A stretch of 64,000 nt of DNA from Saccharothrix obliqua. GTDB taxonomy: Bacteria; Actinomycetota; Actinomycetes; Mycobacteriales; Pseudonocardiaceae. The stretch is from the NCBI RefSeq assembly GCF_019375475.1, contig NZ_JAHXGQ010000004.1, forward strand, positions 124,001 through 188,000. Direction: 5' to 3'. A program made the translations under genes and the position numbers. Below the pieces are notes generated by a model. It saw only the letters and a list, made by a program, of their open reading frames with translations, made no database searches and was not told the DNA's origin. Positions 54,144-62,320 of this stretch are shown here, one piece after another. Within the stretch, counting starts at the first letter, position 1. Every line of letters starts with the position of its first letter.

Positions 54144-55583
54144 CTACGGCTTGGTGGTCTCCAGGGTGAACCGGCCGGAACCGCTGTAGGAGCGCACCAG
54201 CCACCGGTACCGGCCGGCGGTCCCGTTGTAGGACACCGTTTCCGTCGCGTCGGGACCGGTGCCCGAGGCGACGGTCCGCCACGACGTGCCGCTCTGCTTT
54301 TGCAGGTACAGGTCGAAGTCCGCGCCCGCCGGCCCCCGGAGGCAGCCCTTGTGCGCACCCGCGCCGGCGTCGAAGTAACCGGCCGCCGGCTGCACGGTGC
54401 TGCCACCGGAGGTGACGTCACCGGTCGCGGCCGTGCCGCAGGCGGGCGGGTTGCCCGGACCGCCGTCCGACGTCAGCAGCGAGACGCCGTACCGGGTCAG
54501 GATCTCCGGCACCGGCTGGAAGTACGTGGTCGCCGCGCCGCCCTTGCAGTCACCGGAACCACCCGAGGTGACGCCCTGCGCCTGGCCGTCGGAGATCGCC
54601 GAGCCGCCGGAGTCGCCCGGTTCCGCGCACGCCGACGTCTCGATCGCCTCGTAGACCTTGCCGATCTCCGGGCCGTAGTCGACCGTGGCGTCGCGGGACC
54701 GGATCGTCCCGCAGTGCCAACCGGTCGTGCCGCCGGAGCGGCAGATCGACGCGCCGACGGGTGCTTCCCGCGCCCCCTTCACCGCCACCCGGCCGCCGTT
54801 GTAGTCGTTGACCGCGCCGACCGGGTTCTCCGCCGCGTTGGTCCGCACGAACGCCATGTCGTCGGTCGGGAAGCTGGAGCCCTCGAACCGGCCGCCCGGC
54901 TGCGTCGTCGTCTCGCCCACCTCGCCGCAGTGACCGGCGGTGATGAAACCGCCCTGCACGGAGAAGCCGACCGAGCAGCCGTACTTGCTGGTCCAGTACC
55001 GGTTCCCGCCGACGACGTCGATCAGCGGCCGGGGCCGTTCCGGGCTCTCCGCGTAACTGATCGCGGCCGGGTCGGCGCCGGACGCGGCCACCCACCGCCG
55101 CGCGCGGTCCGCCGCGCCGGGCGCGTGCTTGACCACCACGGTGTCGGCCGCGAGATCCGTCCGCCAGCCCGGCACCGCCGCGGGCGCGCTCGCCGCCGCC
55201 CGGTCGAGCAGGCGCTTCGCGGTGGCCAGCACGGCCTCGCCGCGCGCCACGACCCGGGGCTCCGCTCCCCCGGCCCGCACCAGCCGCGCGTCCCGCGCGT
55301 CGGTCACGGCCACCACCAGCGCGCCACGCCCGGCGTCGAACCAACTGCCGCCGAACCGCGAGCCGAGGGCCGCACGCAGCCCCCGGTCGGTTTCCGCCGC
55401 GGCGCGTTCGGCGGCGAGCCGGGCGACCGGGTCGGCGACGCCGAGGTCACGCCGCAACGCGGCGAGCACCGGCTGCTCGGCGACGGGCGGATCGGCGAGC
55501 GCCGGCGGCACGGCCGCCGCGAAGCCGCCGACGGTCGCCATCACCACCATCGCGACGACCGGCGGCACACGAAGTCTGGACAT
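54144..55583 (-). CDS. Secreted chymotrypsin-like (S1) protease with C-terminal domain
   Basis: A 479-aa preproprotease. Signal peptide MSRLRVPPVVAMVVMATVGG..., then a propeptide of about 160 residues as in alpha-lytic/streptogrisin proteases. The catalytic domain starts near IDVVGGNRYW with the triad in ITAGHCG (His), DDMAFVRT (Asp) and EPGDSGGS (Ser); cysteine pairs flank His and Ser. After a Gly/Ser linker, a C-terminal domain (FDLYLQKQSGTSWRTVASG..) resembles pre-peptidase C-terminal (PPC) beta domains. GAGGAG precedes the ATG. It degrades extracellular protein; specificity is not predictable here. Confidence 0.92.
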   Translation of the reverse strand: MSRLRVPPVVAMVVMATVGGFAAAVPPALADPPVAEQPVLAALRRDLGVADPVARLAAERAAAETDRGLRAALGSRFGGSWFDAGRGALVVAVTDARDARLVRAGGAEPRVVARGEAVLATAKRLLDRAAASAPAAVPGWRTDLAADTVVVKHAPGAADRARRWVAASGADPAAISYAESPERPRPLIDVVGGNRYWTSKYGCSVGFSVQGGFITAGHCGEVGETTTQPGGRFEGSSFPTDDMAFVRTNAAENPVGAVNDYNGGRVAVKGAREAPVGASICRSGGTTGWHCGTIRSRDATVDYGPEIGKVYEAIETSACAEPGDSGGSAISDGQAQGVTSGGSGDCKGGAATTYFQPVPEILTRYGVSLLTSDGGPGNPPACGTAATGDVTSGGSTVQPAAGYFDAGAGAHKGCLRGPAGADFDLYLQKQSGTSWRTVASGTGPDATETVSYNGTAGRYRWLVRSYSGSGRFTLETTKP

Positions 55584-55751
55584 GCTGGATCTCCTCGCGG
55601 TGCAGGGACCGCCGAAGGCCGCGCGGCAGGGAGCGCGGCGGAGGCGGGCTGTCGACGGCCGCACCCCGGCGGTCACCCGAACGTAGTCAGCGCCCGATCA
55701 CGCCGGGGAGATCACAGATCGCCATAGCACCGGGACCAGCGCACCCGGACC

Positions 55752-56888
55752 TCACCCCACCGCGGGCAGCGCGGCACGCACGGCCGCCACGTAGTCGGCG
55801 GGACCGGCGGCGGCGCGGGTGAGGACCACGGCTCGGCCGTCGTCGTCGAAACCCACCACGGCGCCGGGACCGGGATCGGGGCCGAGGTCGAAGCCCGTAC
55901 CCTCGCCGAGCGCCGCCGCGAAGTCCGACCACGTCTCGTTCGGGTAGCCGCGCATCAGGTTGAACTGCCGGGTGTGCCGCGCCGACGACCGCGGCGGCGT
56001 GAAGATGAAGAGCTTGCGGCACGCGTCGAGGTCGCGCACCACCCCGAACTCGAAGCGCAGCTCCGGCCACGCGCCGGGCGACGCGAGCACGCACCGCGCC
56101 TCCGCGACCAGCTCCCGGAACCGGTCGCGCCAGGAGTCGTCCGTCGCGTAGTCCCGGTCCACCCCGTGCGGCGGGAGGTAGTCACGCGGGTTGCCCAGGC
56201 CGTGCCCGCGCCCGAGGCCCGCCGCGATGGCGGGCGCGAAATACTCCTCGAACGTCATGACGCGCTCGGCCACGCGGTCGAACACGGACTCCATGAGGAC
56301 GTCGCCCGGCTCACGCCGCCGGCAGCCGAACCCCCGGCCCTCGTTGCCGAACCCCCGGATCCACAGCACGGCCGGACGGGGATCGGGCGTCGGCGGCGCG
56401 GTGATCCGCGCGGCACGCCGGGCGGCGGAGAAGCACAGGTACGACAGGAACACCGCCGGCAGGATCGGGCGCAGTCCCGCGTCCAGCGGTTGGCCGGACA
56501 ACACCAGCGCGACCGGCGCGACAACCGACACGACCACGGCGGTCACGCCCAGCACGCGGAACGGGGTCCGCGGGCGCCGCCGCGCACCCGACCGCACCCG
56601 TCGCGGCGGGAGCAGCCACACGCCCAGCGCCGTGCCGCCCACCGCCGACACCACGCCGAGCGGTGCCGCCACCAGCGGGGACAAACCCAGCAGCAGCCCC
56701 ACCGCCATCAACCCGACCGGCAGCAGCAGACCGAGGAGCACCAGCACGCCGGCCACCACCGGCCCGGTGTAGCCCTTGGCCTTCGCCCGCCGCCACATCC
56801 GCATGAACACCGCGCAGACGACGAGCACCGCGAAGCCGCCCACCGCGAAGAACGCCACCAGCACCAGGACGACCAGCACGACCGTCAT
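55752..56888 (-). CDS. Membrane protein with TIR-like/effector-like cytoplasmic domain
   Basis: A 378-aa protein with about six hydrophobic segments in the first 170 residues (start MTVVLVVLVLVAFFAVGG). The soluble C-terminal part reads VLWIRGFGNEG...EEYFAPAIAAGLGRGHGLGNPRDYLPPHGVDRDYATDDSWRDRFRELVAEARCVL in segments. This pattern (aG-P/N-G-N-P, LPP-G, Y-tDd-W, then a hydrophobic strand) recalls a family of bacterial membrane proteins whose soluble domain has been likened to TIR-type folds. I remember the pattern but not a named family with certainty. No function is assigned; signalling or conflict roles are possible. Confidence 0.6.
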   Translation of the reverse strand: MTVVLVVLVLVAFFAVGGFAVLVVCAVFMRMWRRAKAKGYTGPVVAGVLVLLGLLLPVGLMAVGLLLGLSPLVAAPLGVVSAVGGTALGVWLLPPRRVRSGARRRPRTPFRVLGVTAVVVSVVAPVALVLSGQPLDAGLRPILPAVFLSYLCFSAARRAARITAPPTPDPRPAVLWIRGFGNEGRGFGCRRREPGDVLMESVFDRVAERVMTFEEYFAPAIAAGLGRGHGLGNPRDYLPPHGVDRDYATDDSWRDRFRELVAEARCVLASPGAWPELRFEFGVVRDLDACRKLFIFTPPRSSARHTRQFNLMRGYPNETWSDFAAALGEGTGFDLGPDPGPGAVVGFDDDGRAVVLTRAAAGPADYVAAVRAALPAVG

Positions 56889-56936
56889 GCGCGGACGTTA
56901 CGGCAACACCCCGCCGTGCGAACCGCATGACCGCGG

Positions 56937-57353
56937 TCAGCGCGGTTCCAGCACGAAGATCGGGATGTCCCGCGTCACGGCCGCCTCGAACACGGCGAAC
57001 ACCGGCAACTCCACGCGGAACCGCGCGGCGTACCGCTCCCACTCCTCGCCCCGCGCCGGCCGGGCCCGCACCGGGTGCGCCACCACCCCGATCTCGACCG
57101 CGACCTCCGGGTCGGCGAGCAGGTTGTGGTACCACCCCGGGTACTCCGGCCGACCGCCGTTGCCCGCCGCGACCAGCCAGCGGTTGTCGTCACGCAGGCA
57201 CGTCAGCGGGGTGACGTAGGACCGGCCCGTCTTCGCTCCCCGGTGGTGCAGCAGGCCCAGCACGCGCCCGGCACGCGGGTCGCCGATCGCTCCGCCGCGG
57301 GCGCGGAACTCCGCGATGATCGCGCGGTCGTGCGCACGCCGCTCGTCGTCCAT
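56937..57353 (-). CDS. Deazaflavin (F420)-dependent nitroreductase-like protein
   Basis: A 138-aa split-barrel protein of the DDN family: VLGLLHHRGAKTGRSYVTPLTCLRDDNRWLVAAGNGG and GWYHNLLADPEV are family landmarks. Members use reduced F420 to reduce quinones, nitro compounds or other substrates. ATG at 57353 sits nine bases from GGAGG; a GTG six bases earlier is an alternative start. The physiological substrate is unknown. Confidence 0.85.
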   Translation of the reverse strand: MDDERRAHDRAIIAEFRARGGAIGDPRAGRVLGLLHHRGAKTGRSYVTPLTCLRDDNRWLVAAGNGGRPEYPGWYHNLLADPEVAVEIGVVAHPVRARPARGEEWERYAARFRVELPVFAVFEAAVTRDIPIFVLEPR

Positions 57354-57401
57354 CTCCACCGTCCTCCGGTCCGACTCCCGGGCGTGATCTTGGCACGGCG
57401 C

Positions 57402-58022
57402 TCACCCCCGCAACACGTACTCGGCCCGAACGTCCACTTCCCGTGCCAGCGCGAGGAACTCGCCCTCCTCGACCGGCCCGTCCGGGCTGGAGCGCAGCAG
57501 GCGCTCCGTGTACTGCCCGTACCTCGTCTCGTACACCCAGACGCGGCAGTCCGGCGGCGTCCGGTCGACGCACGCGACGGACGCCCGGTCGCCACCCCGA
57601 CCCCACCCGGCCACCGCCTCGCCCCGACTCGGCCTCGCCAGCACGTGGGCCAGTTCGGCACGCGCGGGGCTGACGTGCTTGAGCACGGTGTGCACCAGGC
57701 GGTCCGGCCCGTCCGCCCAGCCCGCCACCACGCCCGGCCGCGGCCTGCCCCGCTCGTCCAGCGGCGGCAGCAGGCCCACCAGTGTCCACCGCGGACCGAC
57801 GTCGAGCAGCAGCTCCGCCGCGGGCACGTCCGGGCGCTCGCGCACGTGGGTCACCGACCGGTACACCCCGATCGCGTTCGCGCCGAGGTAGGCCAGGACG
57901 AGCGCGACCACGAAGACCGCGCGGGCGAAGCGACCGGGCGTCAGGATGGGCCCGCACCGTTCGACCGCGCCCCGGCACGACACACGCCACGTCGAGCAGA
58001 ACCCATGATCGCCCCCGCGCAC
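57402..58022 (-). CDS. Hypothetical membrane-anchored protein
   Basis: A 206-aa protein that I do not recognise. One hydrophobic segment (AVFVVALVLAYLGANAIGVY, about 35-54) follows a basic N-terminus; the remainder is hydrophilic and has two cysteines (VACVDRTPPDC) that could pair outside the membrane. It probably anchors a small extracellular domain. The GTG start is uncertain and a later start just before the hydrophobic segment is possible. It is followed by the deazaflavin-type gene in the same direction. Confidence 0.55.
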   Translation of the reverse strand: MRGGDHGFCSTWRVSCRGAVERCGPILTPGRFARAVFVVALVLAYLGANAIGVYRSVTHVRERPDVPAAELLLDVGPRWTLVGLLPPLDERGRPRPGVVAGWADGPDRLVHTVLKHVSPARAELAHVLARPSRGEAVAGWGRGGDRASVACVDRTPPDCRVWVYETRYGQYTERLLRSSPDGPVEEGEFLALAREVDVRAEYVLRG

Positions 58023-58132
58023 CGCCGGCGCCGCGGCCGGCCCCCCGCCGCGGCGACCACCGACGCTACCGAGACCGGCCGACCGGGTTCCAGCCGCCGA
58101 TCAGCCGCGTACCCCGGCGCGGGTGCGCGCCC

Positions 58133-58720
58133 TCACGCCCAGCGGCCGAACCGCACGGCCTGCTCGAACGGCCGGCGCGGGCGTCGCCGCGGCGACGCCG
58201 TCGGCGACAGCTCCTCCTCGGCGGAGTACCCGATCGCCACCGCGCCGATCGGCTCGTGGTCCGCGGGCACCCCGAACTCCGCGCGGAGGGCGTCGAAGTC
58301 CTCCTTGCCGATGCCGAAGTACACCGCGCCGAGCCCCTCGTCCACGGCGGTCTGGAGGACCAGCAGCACCGCCATGCCGGTGTCGACGTACCAGAACGGG
58401 ACCGGCCAGTGGTCCTCGCTGCGGTCGGTCCACCCCTTGTCCGGTTCGGCGTACCGGTCGAGGTAGGCGTTCTTCACCGCGAACGCGACGACCACCACCG
58501 GCGCGGTGCGGACCGTGTCGACCGCCCACAGCCGCACGATCTCGTGGAACCGCGTCACCTCCGCGCCGCGCAGCACCAGGAACACCTGCCCCTGCGAGAA
58601 ACCGGCGGACGGGCCGCGCAGCGCGTTGCGCATGATCCGCCGCAGGCTCTCGTCCGGGACGGGCCGGTCGGTGAACGCGCGGACCATGCGACGCCGGCGC
58701 ACGACTTCCTGGAATTCCAC
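58133..58720 (-). CDS. Nitroreductase-family flavoprotein
   Basis: A 195-aa FMN-dependent oxidoreductase of the nitroreductase superfamily: VEFQEVVRRRRMVRAFTDRPVP at the start (FMN phosphate arginines), LRGPSAGFSQGQVFLVL, and AVDEGLGAVYFGI in the dimer core. GTG start at 58720 with GGGGGG upstream; the longer ATG frame has no family similarity before this point. Members reduce nitro, quinone or peptide-derived substrates with NAD(P)H or F420H2. It lies next to the lasso region but points away from it, so a link is not indicated. Confidence 0.88.
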   Translation of the reverse strand: MEFQEVVRRRRMVRAFTDRPVPDESLRRIMRNALRGPSAGFSQGQVFLVLRGAEVTRFHEIVRLWAVDTVRTAPVVVVAFAVKNAYLDRYAEPDKGWTDRSEDHWPVPFWYVDTGMAVLLVLQTAVDEGLGAVYFGIGKEDFDALRAEFGVPADHEPIGAVAIGYSAEEELSPTASPRRRPRRPFEQAVRFGRWA

Positions 58721-59563
58721 CGCACCCCCCGGGTGCTCGCTGGGCCGGTCCCGATCGTAGCGGCGGCGGTGGGTGGCGGCCCCGGGGTGCTTCGGGGTCC
58801 TGGCCCGACGCGGTCGCGGACCGCGAGCCGTCGTCCGCGGGCGCCGCGGTGCCGCCGAAGCCCGGCCATCGCCGCGGTCGCCGGGTCGCACCGGGACCGA
58901 CCACGACGAGAGCGCTCCCGCGCCGAACCCGCACTCGGACGGTGGTCACCCGGCGGCGTGACCCGAATGCGCTGGACACCCACCGGGCCGCCCGCGAAAA
59001 CCAGCACGCGCCGGAGAATTATCCGAAAGAACTACACGTCCGCTCGCCGCACCCGACCGGGCATTGCCGCCGGCTCGCGCGTGTGCGAATTGTACGGAAT
59101 TGTCCCCGCACAAATACGGTCCACCGCCGGTCGGAGCGGCCGGCGCGGGCCGTGCCACTTGCCGCGCACCACGACGTCGCGCACGACCGCGCACGGCCAA
59201 TCGGATCGCGATGGGAGGCAATTCCAGCATAGACCGGACCGAACGAGTGCATCCCGACCGCGCTCCACCGTCACCTCACGTGTCGATCACAGAGCACTGA
59301 TTCACCCGCCGACCACCCCTGATAGGGGGACGCCACGACACCGATAGTGACCAGGTCAAATGCTCCTACCTCGACCCTTTCCGTGTTGCCTGGAATTACC
59401 ATTTATGCGCCCACGCAGTTGTCGTCGCCCGATGGGAGCAATTTCCCGAAAAATCCTGGACCACCCACCGCCGCTCGGTACCGTAGGCGCTGCACGAGAT
59501 CGTGCAGACCTGTGCACAGGGAGAGTTCCGGATTGGGAACGACTCGGGGGAAGGGGGTGCGCA
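58721..59563. other. Long intergenic region upstream of lasso operon
   Basis: No credible gene is visible over 843 bases between the nitroreductase (minus) and the lasso precursor (plus). It should hold divergent promoters. Composition drops in GC around 59085-59130 and 59385-59460. Two GAATTGT heptamers (59087-59093 and 59097-59103) repeat in direct orientation at a 10-base period, a spacing reminiscent of SARP-type sites. Two palindromes lie close to the precursor. Confidence 0.6.
59490..59520. promoter_or_regulatory. Twin palindromes before the lasso precursor
   Basis: CTGCACGA-GA-TCGTGCAG (59490-59507) is a perfect 8-2-8 palindrome; one base later CCTGTGCACAGG (59509-59520) is a perfect 12-bp palindrome. 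Both contain TGCAC/GTGCA. They end 43 bases before the precursor ATG and are good candidates for an operator pair controlling the lasso operon, or for a leader hairpin. Confidence 0.6.
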
Positions 59564-59680
59564 ATGTACTCGAAGCCGACTCTGCTGAAGCTCGGTTCGT
59601 TCGAGCGGCTGACCATGCACAGCCGTCCGGTCAAGAAGGACCGCGACGGCCGTCGCCGGCCGCGGCGGATCCTGTTCTGA
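59564..59680 (+). CDS. Lasso peptide precursor
   Basis: A 38-aa precursor. The leader carries the RRE-recognition motif YxxPxL (YSKPTL, residues 2-7) and LGSFERLT (10-17), the standard actinobacterial leader form, with Thr17 at the expected penultimate position. The core would then be HSRPVKKDRDGRRRPRRILF (19-38): a macrolactam from His1 to Asp8, followed by a tail with arginine clusters. A GGGGGAAGGGGG ribosome site precedes the ATG. Cyclase, RRE protein, leader peptidase and transporter genes follow in the same direction. Nine Arg/Lys in 20 residues and an N-terminal His are unusual; most lasso cores start with Gly or another small residue. Confidence 0.88.
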   Translation: MYSKPTLLKLGSFERLTMHSRPVKKDRDGRRRPRRILF

Positions 59681-59692
59681 TCGCCGCTGAGC

Positions 59693-59734
59693 GTGGTGGT
59701 GCGGGGCTCGGCGGAGTGAACCCCGCACCACCAC
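59693..59734 (+). terminator. 14-bp hairpin between precursor and cyclase genes
   Basis: GTGGTGGTGCGGGG (59693-59706) pairs perfectly with 59721-59734 around a 14-base loop, followed by CTCGATTTT. It begins 12 bases after the precursor stop. As a partial terminator or RNA stabiliser it would give far more precursor than enzyme transcript, the usual need in RiPP operons. Confidence 0.75.
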
Positions 59735-59790
59735 CTCGATTTTCGCGAATTACCGGTCGAACCGGGTCGAACGAGAAGGGGGGCGTTCCC

Positions 59791-61614
59791 ATGAATCAAG
59801 CCGGTCCGGCCGACGAATGGCTGGTCGTGCTGCCCGACCACCCCGACGCCGCGGCGGTGGTGTCCGCGCTCGGGCCCGTGCCGAGGCGCGTGGACCACCC
59901 GTCCGGCAGGCCGTGGCTGCTCGGCCGGTGGGACCCGGTGGACCTCCGGGTCGGCGTCGACGGCGACACCGCGATCGCCACGCTCGGGTTCTCGTCCGCC
60001 GCGCCCGAGGCACTGGCCGCGACCGCCCGGCGCACCACGGACGTCGCCGCGCTCGACGGCTTCTCGCCCGCCGGCTGCCACCACCTGCTGGCCAGCGTCG
60101 GCGGCACCACGCGTGTCCAGGGCACCCTGTCCGGGTTGCGCCGCGTCGTGCACGCGGACGTGCGGGGCGTGCCGGTGGCCGCCACCCGGGCCGACGTGCT
60201 CGCGAACCTCCTCGACAGCTCGCTCGACCGGCGGCGGCTGGCGTTGAAGGTACTGCTGTCGGAAGTACCGCTGCACGTCATGAACGCCCCGCTCTGGCAC
60301 GGCGTGCACGCCGTGGACGAGGACGCCTGCCTGGTGCTGCCACCCGGCGGCCGGGCACGGGTCCGGCGGCGCTGGGAGCCGCCGCCGGACGACCTGACGC
60401 TGGCCGAGGCCGCGGGTTCCGTGCGCGTGGCCCTGGCCGACGCCGTGCGGACCCGGCTCGACTCGGGCCTCGCGGTGACCGCCGACCTGTCCGGCGGCCT
60501 GGACTCCACCACGCTGTGCTTCCTCGCCTCGCGCGGCGGCCGGCCGCTGACCGCAGTGACCAGGCTGGCCGTGGACCTCGGTGACGACGACCCGCTGTGG
60601 GCGGACCTGGCGGCCGAGCACCTGCCGAACCTGACCCGCATCACCGTGCCGCGCGACCGCATCCCCAGCCACTACAGCGACGTCCTCGCCCCGTTCCCGC
60701 CGACCGAGGAGCCGTTCCCCGGCGTGGAGGACCGCCCGATGTACCGGTCGCTGGCGGCACGCGTCGGCGCGACCGGCTCGCAGGTCCACCTGACCGGCGA
60801 CGGCGGCGACGAGACGCTGATGGGCGGTGCGTCCGGCGTGTTCGAGCTGCTGCGCACCCGACCGCTGACCGCGTGGCGGCACCTGCGTGCCTACCGGGCG
60901 CTGGAACACGTGCGGTGGCGCGACATCGCGCACTTCGCGTTGGAGCGGCGGCGCCCGTACCCGCGTTGGCTGGCCGACCGCGCACGCGCCCTCATCGCCT
61001 CCCCGCTGGAGAGCGAGAGCGCGACGAACCTCGTGCAGATGCCGCCCTGGGCCACCCCGGAAGCCGTGGACCTCGCCCGCGACCTCCTGCTGGAGGAGGC
61101 CGCGACGGCTCGGCAGCACGGCCACAACTGGACCGCGCACCACACCGTCTGGGGCATCCGGCTGTGCGCGAGCCTGGTGCGCGCGACCGTGCCGCTCTAC
61201 GCCGCCGAGGGCATCCGCGTGACGTCGCCGTACCTGGACGACGCCGTGATCACCGCGTGCATGGCGACCCGCACCGACGAGCGCCGGACACCGTGGAAGT
61301 ACAAACCGCTGCTGGTGGAGGCGATGCGGGGCATCGTGCCGGAGCGCTGCCTGGCGCGGACCACCAAGGCCGAGGGCTCCAACGTCGAGCACGAGGGCCT
61401 GCGCGACAACGTCGACCGGTTGGCCGCGATGTGCGACGACGCGCGGTTGTCGCGCCTCGGCCTGATCGACGCGGACGCGCTGCGGGACACCTGCACCAGC
61501 TTCCGCATCCGCGAGTACACGCCGTACGCGATCTCGATCACGATGAGCAGCGAGCGGTGGTTGCGCGACCTGGAGCAGCCGGTCGCCGTGGCGGACGCGG
61601 AGGTCGCGTCATGA
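59791..61614 (+). CDS. Lasso peptide macrolactam synthetase (asparagine-synthase-like)
   Basis: A 607-aa homologue of asparagine synthetase B, the lasso cyclase (C protein). The ATP-binding loop SGGLDSTTL is at about 235; LTGDGGDETLMGG follows at about 332, both needed for adenylating the Asp/Glu side chain. The N-terminal half keeps the glutaminase fold but lacks an N-terminal catalytic Cys, as normal for these cyclases. It joins the core N-terminus to the acidic side chain and threads the tail. GAGAAGGGGGG precedes the ATG; the longer upstream frame reads through the precursor region and is rejected. Coupled to the RRE gene by ATGA (61611-61614). Confidence 0.95.
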   Translation: MNQAGPADEWLVVLPDHPDAAAVVSALGPVPRRVDHPSGRPWLLGRWDPVDLRVGVDGDTAIATLGFSSAAPEALAATARRTTDVAALDGFSPAGCHHLLASVGGTTRVQGTLSGLRRVVHADVRGVPVAATRADVLANLLDSSLDRRRLALKVLLSEVPLHVMNAPLWHGVHAVDEDACLVLPPGGRARVRRRWEPPPDDLTLAEAAGSVRVALADAVRTRLDSGLAVTADLSGGLDSTTLCFLASRGGRPLTAVTRLAVDLGDDDPLWADLAAEHLPNLTRITVPRDRIPSHYSDVLAPFPPTEEPFPGVEDRPMYRSLAARVGATGSQVHLTGDGGDETLMGGASGVFELLRTRPLTAWRHLRAYRALEHVRWRDIAHFALERRRPYPRWLADRARALIASPLESESATNLVQMPPWATPEAVDLARDLLLEEAATARQHGHNWTAHHTVWGIRLCASLVRATVPLYAAEGIRVTSPYLDDAVITACMATRTDERRTPWKYKPLLVEAMRGIVPERCLARTTKAEGSNVEHEGLRDNVDRLAAMCDDARLSRLGLIDADALRDTCTSFRIREYTPYAISITMSSERWLRDLEQPVAVADAEVAS

Positions 61615-61883
61615 CGCTGCGGTTGCGCGCGGAGGTGTCGCTGGCCGAGGCCGAGGACGGCGGCGGCGTGCTGCTCGACGAGCGGTCCGGGGAGTATTGG
61701 CAGCTCAACCCGAGCGGGCTGACCACGTTGAAGCTGCGGCTCGCGGGTGCGGACGAGGCGACCATCGCGGAGACCCTGCTCGCGGGCGCCCAGGACGGGA
61801 CGGGCGACGTGGCGCAGGCCGTCGCGGACATCCGGGAGCTGGTGGCGCAACTGGCGGACGCCGGTCTGGTGGTGGGCGGGTGA
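61611..61883 (+). CDS. Lasso RRE protein (B1, PqqD-like)
   Basis: A 90-aa PqqD-like recognition element: an N-terminal beta strand pair, then GGGVLLDERSGEYWQLNPSG and a C-terminal helix bundle (LVAQLADAGLVV). It binds the YxxPxL leader and delivers the precursor to the peptidase and cyclase. Its ATG overlaps the cyclase stop, and its stop overlaps the GTG of the peptidase gene (61880-61883), so the three are made together. It is separate from the peptidase, as usual in Actinobacteria (split B1/B2). Confidence 0.95.
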   Translation: MTLRLRAEVSLAEAEDGGGVLLDERSGEYWQLNPSGLTTLKLRLAGADEATIAETLLAGAQDGTGDVAQAVADIRELVAQLADAGLVVGG

Positions 61884-62320
61884 GTTCACCGGAGACCCTG
61901 TTCGAGGCGACCCGCCCGCCGTGGCGCACGCGGGTCGCGGTGCGTGCGGCCGTGGGTGTCGCGCTGCTCCTGTCCCACCTGCCGCCGCGCCGCATCCGGC
62001 GCGTCCTCCAGCTGGCGCGCCGCGGCGCCGCGCCGGCGACGTTCAACCAGGCGCGGGCCGCGCGGTCGGCCGTGATCGCGGTCAGCCTCACCTGCGCCGG
62101 CAAGGGGTGCCTGCCCCGCTCCATCGCCACCGCGCTGGTCTGCCGCACCCGCGGCGTGTGGCCGACGTGGCGGGTCGGGGCGCGCACCGCGCCGTTCAGC
62201 GCGCACGCCTGGGTCGAGGCCGAGGGACGTGCCGTTGACGAGGGCGAGCAGGTGCTCGCCTTCCGCCCGTTGATGACCGTCGAACCCCCCGACCGCCAGG
62301 AGAGAGAACCCGAATGTTGA
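61880..62320 (+). CDS. Lasso leader peptidase (B2, transglutaminase-like)
   Basis: A 146-aa cysteine protease of the lasso B2 type. The catalytic triad is visible: Cys77 in AGKGCLPRSIA, His109 in FSAHAWVE and Asp120 in RAVDEGE. It cleaves the leader after the Thr-x pair so that the cyclase can use the freed N-terminus. GTG start from the overlap with the RRE gene. It overlaps the transporter gene by seven bases. The length is normal for the family. Confidence 0.94.
   Translation: MSSPETLFEATRPPWRTRVAVRAAVGVALLLSHLPPRRIRRVLQLARRGAAPATFNQARAARSAVIAVSLTCAGKGCLPRSIATALVCRTRGVWPTWRVGARTAPFSAHAWVEAEGRAVDEGEQVLAFRPLMTVEPPDRQEREPEC

Noticed and set aside
58946-59230. A 94-codon minus-strand frame and several overlapping small frames
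   Set aside because: Several overlapping frames on both strands with no family features; typical chance frames in GC-rich DNA.
59385-59410. TTGCCT...TTTATG as a sigma-70 type promoter for the lasso operon
   Set aside because: Spacing between the two boxes is too short and the -10 match is poor.
59347-59790. A longer upstream start for the lasso cyclase frame
   Set aside because: It would run through the precursor gene and hairpin region with unrelated composition; the ATG at 59791 has a strong ribosome site and matches family length.
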